The notes beneath the pieces were generated by a model that was not told the DNA's origin, did not search any database, and saw only the letters and a list, made by a program, of their open reading frames with translations. From an uncultured Granulosicoccaceae bacterium (GTDB lineage Bacteria; Pseudomonadota; Gammaproteobacteria; Granulosicoccales; Granulosicoccaceae), in NCBI GenBank assembly GCA_937922675.1, contig CALAJN010000011.1, positions 1 to 64,000 on the forward strand: a stretch of DNA of 64,000 bases. The letters run 5' to 3'. Below, one piece after another: positions 26,624 to 36,090 of this stretch. Numbering within the stretch: the stretch's first letter is position 1; every line of letters begins with the position of its first letter. The position numbers and the translations under genes were made by a program.

Positions 26624-28435
26624 TTACCGAGCGTCAGTGGATAGCTCTTCAAGCGCCTTTTGTAGCGTCGGGTCGATAGTTTTTCCCAGCAAACCTGTAT
26701 CGCTGACCCTGCGCTCCAGCTGCAGTAGTCGGTCGCCAAGAACGGCTGTGATCAGGCGCTCATCGACCAGCTCGGCCAGATCCTTTTTTAGCCGATTGCT
26801 GATGCCGTCCAGATAGCGCCCGAGAGCACTCTCGGTCAACAGGCTGGTGATGGACAGCATGGCGGGGGCCAGTATCAAGTCGGCAGGCGCCAGTCCACCT
26901 GATTTTACCGCCAGCGCGACACCAGCAGCGTCGGTGGTCGCGCGCGTTGCGCGTAGAGTATTGAGCAGAGCAGGTTGCTCTGCCAAGCGAGTATGCAGCT
27001 CACGTGCAGACGCCTCTATACGTGGTTGGTAGGCTTTCCTCAGCGTTAGTGCCTCCTCTGTCCACAGAGCTGCCAGTGCGTCGTGCTCAGCGCTCAGGGC
27101 GCGATCAAGTGCGCGCCAGCGCCCACCGGGGTCATTTTGATGCTCTGCGTCTCTCAGGAACTCGCGCAATACAAGTATGGCATCTTTGTATATGCCGTCC
27201 AGCACATCAAGTTCCTGATCCTGGGCGGCCACGTTCTCGTTGCCAAGATGCTTGCGCCCAATACCCAACAAGGTTCTTGCAGGCCATGTGACAACATTGC
27301 GTGTCTTTGACAAGGCTGTGGCCAGCCCTGGTAATTCAAGCAGAGTCAGCAGCTCTGCAATGGTGCGTTGTAATGCATCAAAGCGTTTTGTGTCGTCCAG
27401 GTAGCGCGAAACGTAGGACGCCCTCGCCTCTTGCTTGGCATCAGACACCGCCTCTTGCCAGCGTTCTCTCAATCGTGCAGCCTCTTGCAAGGGCATCAAC
27501 CAGTCACGACGGTGTGCCTTGATGAAGGCTTGCAGCGCATGGGCACGAATTTGTGACTCGTTTGCGCGTTGGCGCGCGGACTGCAAGGCATCGTTGAGCT
27601 GTGCGCGGATGGAGTTCTGCCACTCTTGTCCCTCTGTCCAGGGGATCAGGATGGTCTCAGGTGCAGCGGTAGCAGTTTGCTCGGTCCAACGGGTGGCAAA
27701 GGCTGCAGCAACCGTTGCCTGACTTGCATTGTCAAGCTTGTTCAATACTACTATCAGAGGTGTGCCCAGTAGCGTGAGTGCATCAATACGTTCCCACACG
27801 CTCATGTCGCCGTACTTGTCCTTGCTTAATACCAGGATAATGACATCGGCAAGCGCGGCCGGAGCGAGTACTGCCTCGCGATAGCGGCCAGCTTCAATAG
27901 AATCAAAATCGGGTGTGTCCCAGACGATGTCCCGGGGGCTGAGCGTGTTGTGACCATTGACAACGCTCTGGACCGACCAACTACCGAGTTCATCGCGTTC
28001 AAGGTCACTGCGCTCGCGCTGCACCAAGGGACTCATGGTGGCAGAGAGAGCATCAAGATCATGTTGTTCGAGCACACCCTCTGGTGCGAAAGCCTGGGCA
28101 TGCACAGTGTGCCCGGCCAGAGCGCTGACACCGGCTACAGGCCGATCAACGATGTAGTTGACCAAAGAGCTCTTGCCTGCCTGCGTAGGCCCAATGACCA
28201 CCAGATGCTGTGCACGGGGCAGTGGCGACTTGGCGTTGGCTCCGGTGATTGATGCATTGCCGCCCGTTTTGCCTGCGGAGCTGCCAAAGCGGCGTGCTAC
28301 GCCGCAGGCGAGTCGTAGCGTTTCGTATCGGCTGGCAAGATCGGGCAGATCGCAGCCTTTGTGCTGCATCGCTGTGCGATAGCGTTCGAGTAGCGGCTCA
28401 AGCCACGAATCTGAAGAGTGCAGCTGGGCGCGCAT
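26624..28435 (-). CDS. Second P-loop GTPase with long helical region
   Basis: 603 residues. The GTPase motifs are P-loop GPTQAGKS (82-89), DTPDFDS as the switch motif (about 175) and NKLD (about 235) as G4. A long helical, coiled-coil-prone region follows, with a hydrophobic patch (APADLILAPAMLSITSLL) near residue 540 that could contact a membrane. The same DxPDxDS form appears in the GTPase at 22.5-24.2 kb, suggesting related families. The ATG at 28435 shares one base with the ubiA stop (TGATG), so it is probably translated from the ubiA message. Exact function unknown. Confidence 0.8.
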   Translation of the reverse strand: MRAQLHSSDSWLEPLLERYRTAMQHKGCDLPDLASRYETLRLACGVARRFGSSAGKTGGNASITGANAKSPLPRAQHLVVIGPTQAGKSSLVNYIVDRPVAGVSALAGHTVHAQAFAPEGVLEQHDLDALSATMSPLVQRERSDLERDELGSWSVQSVVNGHNTLSPRDIVWDTPDFDSIEAGRYREAVLAPAALADVIILVLSKDKYGDMSVWERIDALTLLGTPLIVVLNKLDNASQATVAAAFATRWTEQTATAAPETILIPWTEGQEWQNSIRAQLNDALQSARQRANESQIRAHALQAFIKAHRRDWLMPLQEAARLRERWQEAVSDAKQEARASYVSRYLDDTKRFDALQRTIAELLTLLELPGLATALSKTRNVVTWPARTLLGIGRKHLGNENVAAQDQELDVLDGIYKDAILVLREFLRDAEHQNDPGGRWRALDRALSAEHDALAALWTEEALTLRKAYQPRIEASARELHTRLAEQPALLNTLRATRATTDAAGVALAVKSGGLAPADLILAPAMLSITSLLTESALGRYLDGISNRLKKDLAELVDERLITAVLGDRLLQLERRVSDTGLLGKTIDPTLQKALEELSTDAR

Positions 28436-29289
28436 CAGGCAGCAGGGCCAGTTGAGACAAAATCCAGCACCAGCGCAATGAACAGGACGGCGCCGATACG
28501 ATGGTTGCCAAGAAAGGCCGCCAGGCAATCGGCGGCATCCCTGGAGCTGGCGCGGCGCCATTCACGCGCCGCAAGCACGGTGGCAATACCGATGCCGATA
28601 AACCAGAACATTCCGCGTGTAGCCATCAGGCCGGCAATGATCAACAAACCAAAAGTGATCGCATAGGCGATCGCAACAAGCGTCAAGTCGTGATGTCCAA
28701 GACGAGTGGCTGTTGAGCGTACGCCGATGCTCAGATCATCCTCGCGATCGGACATGGCATAAAAGGTGTCATAGGCGACCGCCCAACTCAGGGCCGCAGC
28801 AAACAGGACCCAGGCGATGACCGGCAGGCTGGAAGTCACTGCCGAGAAGGACATCGGCACGGCAAGCCCGAAGGCTGCACCGAGTACGACCTGGGGAAAA
28901 TCAGTGACCCGCTTGCTGAAGGGATAGAGAATGGCCAGGGCGCAGGCAATCACCGATAGTGCGATTGTGAGCGGGTTGGTCAATAGCACCAGGCCCAGAG
29001 CGAGTAGCATCAGCACCACCGTGGTGAGCAAGGCGTCCCGGGGCGTGAGCGCGCCTGTTGCCAAAGGGCGCAGGCGCGTGCGTGTAACCCTTCCGTCGAT
29101 CTTGCGATCTGCAAAATCGTTGATGGCGCACCCGGCCGAGCGTGTCAATACGGTGCCAAGCGTGAAAATGCCCAGAATGTCGAGCGGTGGCAGTCCTTCG
29201 GCTGCAAACCACAGGGCCCATAGCATCGGCCACAGGAGCAGAAAAATGCCGATCGGCCGGTCGAGCCGTGTCAGGCTAAGCAGTGCCAT
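28435..29289 (-). CDS. ubiA: 4-hydroxybenzoate polyprenyltransferase
   Basis: Integral membrane prenyltransferase that attaches the polyprenyl tail to 4-hydroxybenzoate in ubiquinone synthesis. With the ATG at 29289 it has 284 residues and about nine membrane helices. Both Asp-rich sites are present: [20 protein letters not shown] near 55-75 and the second motif [14 protein letters not shown] near 175-190. The frame stays open further upstream, and a TTG at 29367 would add 26 residues; no good ribosome site decides. Divergent from gor and followed by the overlapping GTPase gene. Confidence 0.92.
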   Translation of the reverse strand: MALLSLTRLDRPIGIFLLLWPMLWALWFAAEGLPPLDILGIFTLGTVLTRSAGCAINDFADRKIDGRVTRTRLRPLATGALTPRDALLTTVVLMLLALGLVLLTNPLTIALSVIACALAILYPFSKRVTDFPQVVLGAAFGLAVPMSFSAVTSSLPVIAWVLFAAALSWAVAYDTFYAMSDREDDLSIGVRSTATRLGHHDLTLVAIAYAITFGLLIIAGLMATRGMFWFIGIGIATVLAAREWRRASSRDAADCLAAFLGNHRIGAVLFIALVLDFVSTGPAA

Positions 29290-29474
29290 CAATTTGGCTC
29301 GCCCGCGCGCAGGCTGACCCTGCTTGGGTGGTTCGGGACCGTCTGGCGCGTATTCGGAGAGAGTGTTCAATGGCGCTGCAGTTCTGGGAGGCTGGGGCAG
29401 GGGCGTGCCAGCCGGTCTATAGTAGCCCGCGTAGCGCTCCCTCCCGCGCTGTCTCCTGTATCCAAACAATCGCT

Positions 29475-30830
29475 ATGCCCCACGACTACGACTACGACCT
29501 GATCAGTATTGGTGCTGGAAGTGGCGGAATTGCCACCAGTAATCGCGCCGCCATGCATGGCGCTCGCTGTCTGCTGATAGAGAGAGATGATCGGCTCGGC
29601 GGTACCTGTGTCAATAGAGGCTGTGTGCCCAAGAAAGTCATGTGGTACGCCGCGTCGGTAGCGCATGGTCTACGTGACGCGAGCGGTTACGGGTATGACG
29701 TCACCGTTGGTGGGTTTGACTGGAATGCCCTGGTAGAAAAACGTGAGGCCTACATACGCAGAATCAACGGTTCCTACGACAACTACCTCGGCAGCAATGG
29801 TGTCACTGTCGTCTATGGTGAGGCCGTCCTGGCTGATGCACATACCGTCAGAGTGGGCGACAAGAGCTATAGCGCGGAGCGGATTGTCATCGCGCCCGGT
29901 GGCACCCCGGTGGTGCCGGATATCCCGGGGGCGGAGCTCGGAATCACGTCAGATGGTTTTTTCGAGTTGGAGCAGCAGCCCAAGCGCGTGGCAGTGCTCG
30001 GTGCCGGCTACATTGCGGTCGAGCTTGCCGGAATGATGCAGGCGATGGGATGTGATGTAACGCTGGGCATCAGACGTGAGCGTGCCCTGCGTGAGTTTGA
30101 TCCGATGCTGCAGGAGCGACTCTTTGAAGCGATGTCATCAGACGGCGTGACCTTTGAAACCGGCTTTAGCGCAGCCCGGCTTGAGCGTGACGACTCCGGA
30201 ATCCGTATTGCCGATGCCAGTGGCAGAACGCTCTCGGGTTTTGATGTCGTGGTCTTTGCTATCGGACGCAAACCGCGGACCGCAGAACTGGGACTCGAGT
30301 CCGTTGGCGTTGCCATGAACGAGCGTGGCTACATACCGGTCGATGAGTTTCAAAAGACCAATATCGACAACATATTCGCTATCGGTGATGTCACCGGGCA
30401 GGCTGAACTGACACCTGTGGCCATTGGTGCAGGACGACGCCTGGCTGATCGTATCTGGGGTGGCATGGAAGGGCGTCGGTTGGACTACGACCTGATTGCA
30501 ACCGCGGTGTTTACCCATCCACCTATCGGCACGGTGGGTCTTACCGAGCCGCAAGCGAGAGAGCTGCACGGTGATGCAGTCAAGGTTTACGAGACCTCGT
30601 TCACGCCGATGTATCACGCGTTTACCAATCACGTTGTCAAGACCTCAATGAAGCTTGTCACCGTCGGTGAGTCAGAGCGTGTTGTGGGCTGCCACATCAT
30701 CGGACTGGCTGCAGATGAGATGCTGCAGGGGTTTGCCGTGGCAATGCGGATGGGTGCAACCAAGGCCGACTTTGACGACACGGTGGCAATTCACCCCACC
30801 AGTGCCGAAGAGCTGGTCACCATGCGTTGA
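29475..30830 (+). CDS. gor: Glutathione-disulfide reductase
   Basis: FAD-dependent class I pyridine nucleotide-disulfide oxidoreductase reducing GSSG with NADPH. 451 residues. Seen in order: FAD motif [14 protein letters not shown] near 12, the redox disulfide [13 protein letters not shown] near 38-50, NAD(P) site [13 protein letters not shown] near 174, the [16 protein letters not shown] block, and the C-terminal [13 protein letters not shown] with the catalytic His. The ATG at 29475 gives the family N-terminus. The product could supply reduced glutathione to the neighbouring peroxiredoxin; that link is inference. Confidence 0.95.
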   Translation: MPHDYDYDLISIGAGSGGIATSNRAAMHGARCLLIERDDRLGGTCVNRGCVPKKVMWYAASVAHGLRDASGYGYDVTVGGFDWNALVEKREAYIRRINGSYDNYLGSNGVTVVYGEAVLADAHTVRVGDKSYSAERIVIAPGGTPVVPDIPGAELGITSDGFFELEQQPKRVAVLGAGYIAVELAGMMQAMGCDVTLGIRRERALREFDPMLQERLFEAMSSDGVTFETGFSAARLERDDSGIRIADASGRTLSGFDVVVFAIGRKPRTAELGLESVGVAMNERGYIPVDEFQKTNIDNIFAIGDVTGQAELTPVAIGAGRRLADRIWGGMEGRRLDYDLIATAVFTHPPIGTVGLTEPQARELHGDAVKVYETSFTPMYHAFTNHVVKTSMKLVTVGESERVVGCHIIGLAADEMLQGFAVAMRMGATKADFDDTVAIHPTSAEELVTMR

Positions 30831-30932
30831 CCCTCAAGTTGGGTGTTGTGGCTGCCGCTAGCTTGCAATGACGGGGCGCCGTGTGTGTCTGCCCCGCTCG
30901 ATTAGCCCAGCAGCGGAGATTGAACTCACTAA

Positions 30933-31532
30933 ATGGACGAGGGGTGCGATGAGCTTGCCGCGATGCGCTCCACGCAAGCGTGGCCGTGGACTGTAGCGAT
31001 CAGGCCTGCGCGTAGGAGGGTGAGCGGATTGTCGCTTACCGAACTTCTGGTCACCGTCGGGATCGTCGGTGTGCTCGCGGCGACGGCATTGCCTGCCTTT
31101 GGTCGATTTGCCGGACAGAGTCGTGTCACTGTCGCGGCCAATGAGTTCGTGTTCTCACTGCAGACGGCGCGCTCCGAAGCGATAAAGCGCATTGCGCCGG
31201 TTGTGTTGTGCCCCAGCAGCGATGTAGCAGCCGACGATCCCGTCTGTTCTGCCGCGGGTTATGAATCCGGTTGGATTGTGTACGTGGATGCCAACAACAA
31301 TGGCGCTGGTGATGCCGGTGAGCCGGTGCTCTTGCGCACAGAAGCGCCAGAAGGAAATATTGTGTTTGCTGCGGTCGGCATCGGCTCGCGAGTCAGATTC
31401 AATGGGTCAGGGGCTAGCGTGCAAAACAACGGAGCACCCTTGCCAGGCTCTGTCACCCTCACCTCCGGTGACACGCAAAGCCGGGTGACTGTGCAAGCGA
31501 ACGGGCGCGTTACTTCGGCGAAGGTGCTGTGA
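30933..31532 (+). CDS. fimT: Type IV pilus minor pilin FimT/FimU-like (GspH domain)
   Basis: Minor pilin of the Type IV pilus priming complex, 199 residues. Prepilin cleavage is at G32|L33 with LSLTE and Glu37 at mature position 5, followed by a hydrophobic helix. The GspH/FimT domain is shown by NEFVFSLQTARSEAIKR, VLCPSS and the ESGWIVYVDANNNG segment. The leader is long; an ATG ten codons downstream would shorten it to 22. The stop overlaps pilV by four bases. First of five minor-pilin genes. Confidence 0.88.
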   Translation: MDEGCDELAAMRSTQAWPWTVAIRPARRRVSGLSLTELLVTVGIVGVLAATALPAFGRFAGQSRVTVAANEFVFSLQTARSEAIKRIAPVVLCPSSDVAADDPVCSAAGYESGWIVYVDANNNGAGDAGEPVLLRTEAPEGNIVFAAVGIGSRVRFNGSGASVQNNGAPLPGSVTLTSGDTQSRVTVQANGRVTSAKVL

Positions 31533-32092
31533 TGGGAGTGTGTGGCACACATCAGCTTGGGCACAAGCAACGCGGCATCAGTGTGATCGAGGTACTGATC
31601 GCTGTTGTGGTTGTCTCGTTGGGAATGCTTGGCATTGCCGGGTTGCAGCTCACTGGCATGCAGCAAAGCACCAGTGGGTTCAACCGCTCAAAAGCCACGT
31701 TGTATGCAGAAGATATCGCCAGTCGAATGCGCATCAATACCAACGGCGTGTTGGACGGCGCTTATGACGGTCATGATTCCTCGGCACAGGGTTACTGTTC
31801 TGCCTTTGCTGGGCCACGTTGTGACGCTATTGAAGGGGCTGCAGCAAATGCCTGTTCAACAGATCAACTCGCCGCTTTTGATCTCTACAGTGTGAGTTGT
31901 GGAGTCGATGGCACATCCGGTGTCAACGGGAGTGATCTTCCAAATGCGGTCCTGCGGGTTGACTGTGATACGGCAGGGTGCCCGGCATCGGGTACCTGGG
32001 ATGTTGTTGTCGAGTGGACCGAGAACAGCACGGTTTCTGACACGGCAGGGGACAAGGATACCTTCGAGGTCATGATGAGGTTGACGCCGTGA
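31529..32092 (+). CDS. pilV: Type IV pilus minor pilin PilV
   Basis: Minor pilin, 187 residues. Cleavage is at G16|I17 with ISVIE and Glu21 at mature position 5. GMLGIAGLQLTGMQQS and RSKATLYAEDIASRMRIN are PilV-type helix segments. Several cysteines (CSAFAGPRC, CSTDQ, CDTAGC) suggest disulfides in the head domain. Translation starts at GTG 31529 or the adjacent ATG 31532, overlapping fimT. The stop overlaps pilW by four bases. Confidence 0.9.
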   Translation: MMGVCGTHQLGHKQRGISVIEVLIAVVVVSLGMLGIAGLQLTGMQQSTSGFNRSKATLYAEDIASRMRINTNGVLDGAYDGHDSSAQGYCSAFAGPRCDAIEGAAANACSTDQLAAFDLYSVSCGVDGTSGVNGSDLPNAVLRVDCDTAGCPASGTWDVVVEWTENSTVSDTAGDKDTFEVMMRLTP

Positions 32093-32829
32093 GACAACTG
32101 GCGCGTACACGTATCGGCTCACGTAGCCGGACTGCGCAACACCAGGCGGGTCTCTCGCTGATCGAACTCATGATCGCGATGGTGCTTGGCCTGATTGTTC
32201 TTGCCGCGGCGTACAACGCCTATACCGGTACTACACGCAGCGCCCGATTCAATGACGGTCTTCAGGCACTGCAGGAAAACGGGCGCTACGGAATCGGTGT
32301 ATTGCAGAGAAGTCTGCGCCTTGCAGGGTATAGCCCCAACGGTTTGCTCGCGCCACTGGATATAGCAGCGGGCAGCGCGACTACACTCGTTATGCAGGTC
32401 ACCGAAGCCTATGATTGCGGTGGTGGCGACACCGCGGGCGCGCCAACACCCGGTGTTGCGATCAACACGTACACTTTTGTCCCACCGGCTGCCGGTGATG
32501 TGACAAGCGGGTACATCAGTTGCACTGGCAATGTGAGTGGGACGCCTGTACGACTGATTGAAAACGTCGAAGCCTTTCGAGTGCTCTATGGTCTGGACAG
32601 TGACTTTGACGACACCCGTGAGCCCGAGCGATTTGTACCCTGGTCAGCAGGAATTGATGCTGCTGAGGTCGTTGCTCTGCGCGTTGCCTTGTTGGCTAAC
32701 TCAGGTCAGCCCGTGCGGCGACAAAGCGCTGAGCTGACGTATACCGTGCTTGACACAAACGTGGCTACCAATGACGCCTATGCGCGTCACGTTTACGCCA
32801 GCACCATTGGCTTGAGGAACGCAAGGTGA
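32089..32829 (+). CDS. pilW: Type IV pilus minor pilin PilW
   Basis: Minor pilin of the priming complex, 246 residues. Cleavage is at G21|L22 with LSLIELMIAMVLG and Glu26 at mature position 5. The following ALQENGRYGIGVLQRSLRLAGY is the diagnostic PilW segment. The later ENVEAFRVLYGLDSD and the C-terminal VYASTIGLRNAR also fit. The GTG start at 32089 overlaps pilV, and the stop overlaps pilX by four bases. Confidence 0.92.
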   Translation: MRQLARTRIGSRSRTAQHQAGLSLIELMIAMVLGLIVLAAAYNAYTGTTRSARFNDGLQALQENGRYGIGVLQRSLRLAGYSPNGLLAPLDIAAGSATTLVMQVTEAYDCGGGDTAGAPTPGVAINTYTFVPPAAGDVTSGYISCTGNVSGTPVRLIENVEAFRVLYGLDSDFDDTREPERFVPWSAGIDAAEVVALRVALLANSGQPVRRQSAELTYTVLDTNVATNDAYARHVYASTIGLRNAR

Positions 32830-33383
32830 CACATCATCCGCAGTTTCAGGCACAGCGTGGCCTGGCCTTGGTTGTCAGTCTTGTGCTGCTTGTCATCTCC
32901 AGCTTGATTGCCATTGCCACCCTGTCAGGTTCGCGGCTCAGCGAGCGGGTTGCCGGCAACACGCAACAGAAAGCTATCGCCTTTGAAGCGGCCGAGTCGG
33001 CTGTTGAGCTCGGCTTTCAACAACCGTTGCTGTATGCGATTTTGCCCCGGTCCAGTACCGGAACAAGGAAATCAGAGGCGATATCTGTCGATGAGATTAC
33101 AGACAATCTGGCAGTCGATTACGATCAGACCCGAGACGGATTTGATGGCAAGACTGTGGATATCGATGGTGAGCTCACCATTCAATTTTGTGGGGAGACA
33201 ACAGTGCCGCGCGGAACCAGTCTGAACGTGAACCTCGATGATCCTACTCGCACGGTCGGTACGATTCTGGACGTGAATGGCATCGCCAGAGTAGCCGGTA
33301 GTGCAACGCTCGCAGATCATCTGCAACGTGGCTATCTTCCCGGGCCTCCCACAGGTCGCAGCGGCTCTTGTGTGACCCGCTGA
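32826..33383 (+). CDS. pilX: Type IV pilus minor pilin PilX
   Basis: Minor pilin, 185 residues. The leader is cleaved at G12|L13. As in other PilX proteins, mature position 5 is a Val rather than Glu. The segment RLSERVAGNTQQKAIAFEAAESAVE near 38-62 is a strong PilX/PilX_N marker. It starts at GTG 32826 overlapping pilW. In most gammaproteobacteria pilY1 follows pilX; here only 24 bases separate pilX from pilE. Confidence 0.9.
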   Translation: MTHHPQFQAQRGLALVVSLVLLVISSLIAIATLSGSRLSERVAGNTQQKAIAFEAAESAVELGFQQPLLYAILPRSSTGTRKSEAISVDEITDNLAVDYDQTRDGFDGKTVDIDGELTIQFCGETTVPRGTSLNVNLDDPTRTVGTILDVNGIARVAGSATLADHLQRGYLPGPPTGRSGSCVTR

Positions 33384-33407
33384 GCCGTTTATCAGGTACT
33401 GCAAGGC

Positions 33408-33863
33408 ATGATGCAATCAAACAATTCAAGGTTCAGCTCTGAGGCCAGTCCCCAAGCCGGCCCCAGGGCCAGACCTGATTCAGGCTTCTCCTTGATCGAG
33501 CTTGTGATCGTGGTTGCCATCATCGGCATCATCGCAGCAATTGCGATACCCAATTATCTTGACTATGTCCAGAACACGCGTCGCACCGATGCGCGGGTAC
33601 TGTTGGCCGAGGCGGCTGGTGAGCAGTTTCGGTACTACTCCGGGTTTAATACATATGCACCCAGTATGACTGTATTAGGCTATTCCGCAGACGCCACCGA
33701 AACCGAAGAAGGTCTTTATACGGTGAGCGTCGATAGCGCGGACGCCAACAGCTTTGAACTGGTAGCCACGCCGGTTGCCGGAGAGCCGCAAGCCAATGAC
33801 ACCGATTGCCTCGAGCTGAGAATTGACTCATCAGGCCTGAAGACACCGGCTGACTGCTGGTAG
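33408..33863 (+). CDS. pilE: Type IV pilus minor pilin PilE
   Basis: Pilin-like subunit, 151 residues, likely the minor PilE of this cluster rather than the major pilin. Cleavage is at G26|F27 with FSLIELVIVVAIIGI and Glu31 at mature position 5, followed by IPNYLDYVQNTRRTDARVLL as in PilE. Two cysteines near the C-terminus (about 132 and 150) would close the D-region disulfide loop. It ends 11 bases from the convergent ybiT gene with no clear terminator. Confidence 0.9.
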   Translation: MMQSNNSRFSSEASPQAGPRARPDSGFSLIELVIVVAIIGIIAAIAIPNYLDYVQNTRRTDARVLLAEAAGEQFRYYSGFNTYAPSMTVLGYSADATETEEGLYTVSVDSADANSFELVATPVAGEPQANDTDCLELRIDSSGLKTPADCW

Positions 33864-33874
33864 CTGGCGATTTA

Positions 33875-35467
33875 TCAGGCGATGCCCTGACTTTCCAGGT
33901 ACTCCTCGTAGGTGCCTTTGTAATCGACAAGGCCTTCTGGCTTGAGTTCGATGACGCGGGTGGCGAGAGAGCTGACAAACTCGCGGTCGTGGCTGACGAA
34001 GATCACGGTGCCCGTGTACATGTCCATCGCGAGATTCAAGGACTCGATCGATTCCATATCGAGGTGATTGGTCGGCTCGTCCATGATCATCACATTCGGT
34101 GATTGCAGCATCAGCTTGCCAAACAACAGCCGGCCCTTTTCTCCGCCTGAGCACACACGCACCGGCTTGCTGATGTCGTCCTTGCCGAACAGCAGGCGAC
34201 CCAGAATGCCGCGAATTTCCTGCTCATCATGACTTTCGTTGCCCCAGCGACTCATCCATTCCACGATTGGCTCATCAAGATCAAAGTCGGCTTCGTGGTC
34301 CTGTGCGTAGTAACCGATCTTTGCGTTCTCTGACCACTTGAGCTCGCCGCCGGTCGGCGCCAGCGCACCGGCTAGCACCTTCACGAATGTGGTCTTGCCG
34401 ATGCCGTTTGGACCAATCACGGCGATCTTCTCACCCGCCTCGATCATCAAGTCAAGCTTGGTCAGTATCTCGAGCTCACCGTAGCCTGCACTGAGCTTTT
34501 CCAGCTCTGCCGCGTTTCTGAAGAGCTTTTTCTCCAGCTCGAAGCGGATATAGGGGTTTTGCCTGCTCGAGGGCTTCATCTTCTCGATCTGCAGCTTGTC
34601 GATCTGCTTCTGGCGGCTGGTTGCCTGACGCGCCTTGGATTTGTTGGCCTTGAAGCGTTGCACGAAAGCCTGCAACTCTGCGACCTGAGCCTTTTTCTTG
34701 GCGTTGTCGGCGTACATGCGCTCGCGCGCCTGTGTGGAGGCGAACATGAAGTCATCATAGTTGCCGGGAAACAAGCGAATTTCGCGATAGTCAAGATCCG
34801 CCATGTGCGTGCACACGCTGTTCAGGAAGTGGCGATCGTGACTGATGATGATCATGGTGCTGCTGCGCTCATTGAGCACATCTTCAAGCCAGCGAATCGT
34901 ATCGATGTCGAGGTTGTTGGTTGGCTCGTCGAGCAGCAAGACATCAGGATCGGCAAACAGTGCCTGTGCCAGCAAGACGCGCAGCTTGTCACCCGGGGCT
35001 ACCTCGCTCATGGGGCCCTCATGCAGATGCTCCGGAATCTGCGCGCCGAGCAGAATCTCGCCAGCTCGTGCCTCGGCCGAGTAGCCGTCCATCTCGGCAA
35101 ACTGCACCTCAAGCTCTGCGACCTTCATGCCGTCGTCTTCGCTCATCTCCGGCAGGGCATAGATGCGGTCGCGCTCCTGTTTCACCGCCCAGAGTTCCTT
35201 GTGACCCATGATCACCGTGTCAAGGACTGTAAACTCCTCGAAGGCAAACTGATCCTGCTTGAGCATCGCCATGCGGTGGTTGGGCTCAAGTGCCACATTG
35301 CCCGACGATGCTTCCAATTCACCTCCAAGGATCTTCATGAAGGTGGACTTGCCGCTGCCATTGGCACCGATCAGGCCGTAGCGGTTGCCATCGCCGAACT
35401 TGATCGAGACGTTCTCGAACAAGGGCTTGGCACTGAACTGGATGGTGAGATTAGCGGTGGATATCAC
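33875..35467 (-). CDS. ybiT: ABC-F family ATPase YbiT
   Basis: Soluble ribosome-associated ABC-F protein with two ATP-binding cassettes and no membrane domain. 530 residues, the same as E. coli YbiT and near-identical in large blocks. Walker [10 protein letters not shown] near 35-43, Walker [14 protein letters not shown] near 179, then the P-site linker rich in Lys/Arg (about 240-300), second Walker [10 protein letters not shown] near 351, and [20 protein letters not shown] proteins modulate translation or ribosome state; the exact YbiT role is not fixed. Confidence 0.96.
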   Translation of the reverse strand: MISTANLTIQFSAKPLFENVSIKFGDGNRYGLIGANGSGKSTFMKILGGELEASSGNVALEPNHRMAMLKQDQFAFEEFTVLDTVIMGHKELWAVKQERDRIYALPEMSEDDGMKVAELEVQFAEMDGYSAEARAGEILLGAQIPEHLHEGPMSEVAPGDKLRVLLAQALFADPDVLLLDEPTNNLDIDTIRWLEDVLNERSSTMIIISHDRHFLNSVCTHMADLDYREIRLFPGNYDDFMFASTQARERMYADNAKKKAQVAELQAFVQRFKANKSKARQATSRQKQIDKLQIEKMKPSSRQNPYIRFELEKKLFRNAAELEKLSAGYGELEILTKLDLMIEAGEKIAVIGPNGIGKTTFVKVLAGALAPTGGELKWSENAKIGYYAQDHEADFDLDEPIVEWMSRWGNESHDEQEIRGILGRLLFGKDDISKPVRVCSGGEKGRLLFGKLMLQSPNVMIMDEPTNHLDMESIESLNLAMDMYTGTVIFVSHDREFVSSLATRVIELKPEGLVDYKGTYEEYLESQGIA

Positions 35468-35806
35468 TGGACGGGCCGGGCCTTCAACAAACCGGTGATT
35501 GTACGGTGATCCTGTGCCTGGCGCCGTTTGCTGGCGCCTGAAGGCAGGTTAAGTGTCTTGATCGTCAGCATGCTGTCGCCATACACCGGGGCCAATACCC
35601 ATCAGACGGCGAAACTCGCGATAGACAGCGCCGCGACAAGCGCCTCAAGGTCAGATCAGGGTCTTTGCGCAGCTGTTGCGCGTGGCGACTGACTTGCATC
35701 GTTCGGGTCTTGCCGCTTGGTGCCGGAGGCCTCAGTCGATGTGATGGCACCGGCGACGTTCGGGCATCGCAAACCCCGATACCCGAACGCCTCGAAACAG
35801 ACGTCC
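35468..35806. other. Intergenic region between ybiT and dodecin genes (339 bases)
   Basis: No intact gene. It holds a possible decayed coding remnant (separate entry), a GGCGCC/GGCGCC short hairpin near 35520-35538, and an imperfect hairpin at 35757-35789. The latter has arms CGTTCGGG/CCCGAACG extended by ATCG/CGAT around a one-base mismatch. It lies 17 bases beyond the dodecin stop; it lacks a T-run, so it is not a classic terminator. Confidence 0.6.
35549..35699 (-). pseudogene. Possible AraC-type HTH remnant
   Basis: In one frame the minus strand reads QQLRKDPDLTLRRL. A neighbouring frame continues the same stretch as DLEALVAAL, and a third reads YREFRRLMGIGPGVWRQH before a stop. Together these resemble the C-terminal helix-turn-helix of AraC-family regulators (PDLTLEALA..., FRRLxGxxPxxWR) broken by frameshifts and an internal deletion. 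This is pattern reading of a short degenerate stretch and could be chance. Confidence 0.2.
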
Positions 35807-36010
35807 TCAGTCCTTCAAGATGAAGGTGACCATGAGGTTGACTCGGTACTCGGAAATCTTGCCATCCTCAACGGTGACCTTCTGGTCTTTGACCCATGCA
35901 CCCTGAACACCCTTGAGCGTCTTGTTGGCGCGGGCAACGCCCTGTTCTACGGCATCATCAAAGCTCTTGTTGGAAGAGGCGATGATCTCTGTGACCTTGG
36001 CAACTGACAT
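35807..36010 (-). CDS. Dodecin (flavin-storage protein)
   Basis: 67-residue protein that assembles into a hollow dodecamer and binds riboflavin/FMN, thought to buffer free flavin. Features are the start MSVAKVTEIIASSNKSFDDA, the VARANKTLKGVQGAWVKDQKV block with the flavin-stacking Trp (W39), and the strand EYRVNLMVTFILKD. The start is the ATG at 36010; a longer frame adds ten unrelated residues. It lies back to back with the PatB-like gene, 80 bases apart. Confidence 0.93.
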   Translation of the reverse strand: MSVAKVTEIIASSNKSFDDAVEQGVARANKTLKGVQGAWVKDQKVTVEDGKISEYRVNLMVTFILKD

Positions 36011-36090
36011 GGATAACACTCCTTTGGTTGGGGGTGACAATGGTACTTTGTATGGCTTGTGTAAGAAAGCAGCGGGTCATATAACAAGCC

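Noticed and set aside
30872-30896. CGGGGC...GCCCCG hairpin after gor as a terminator
   Set aside because: The loop is 13 bases and no T-run follows; evidence is too weak for a feature.
34559-35509. 316-codon open frame on the plus strand opposite ybiT
   Set aside because: It lies wholly antisense to a gene nearly identical in pattern to E. coli YbiT, has no recognisable domain, and is explained by the codon bias of ybiT.
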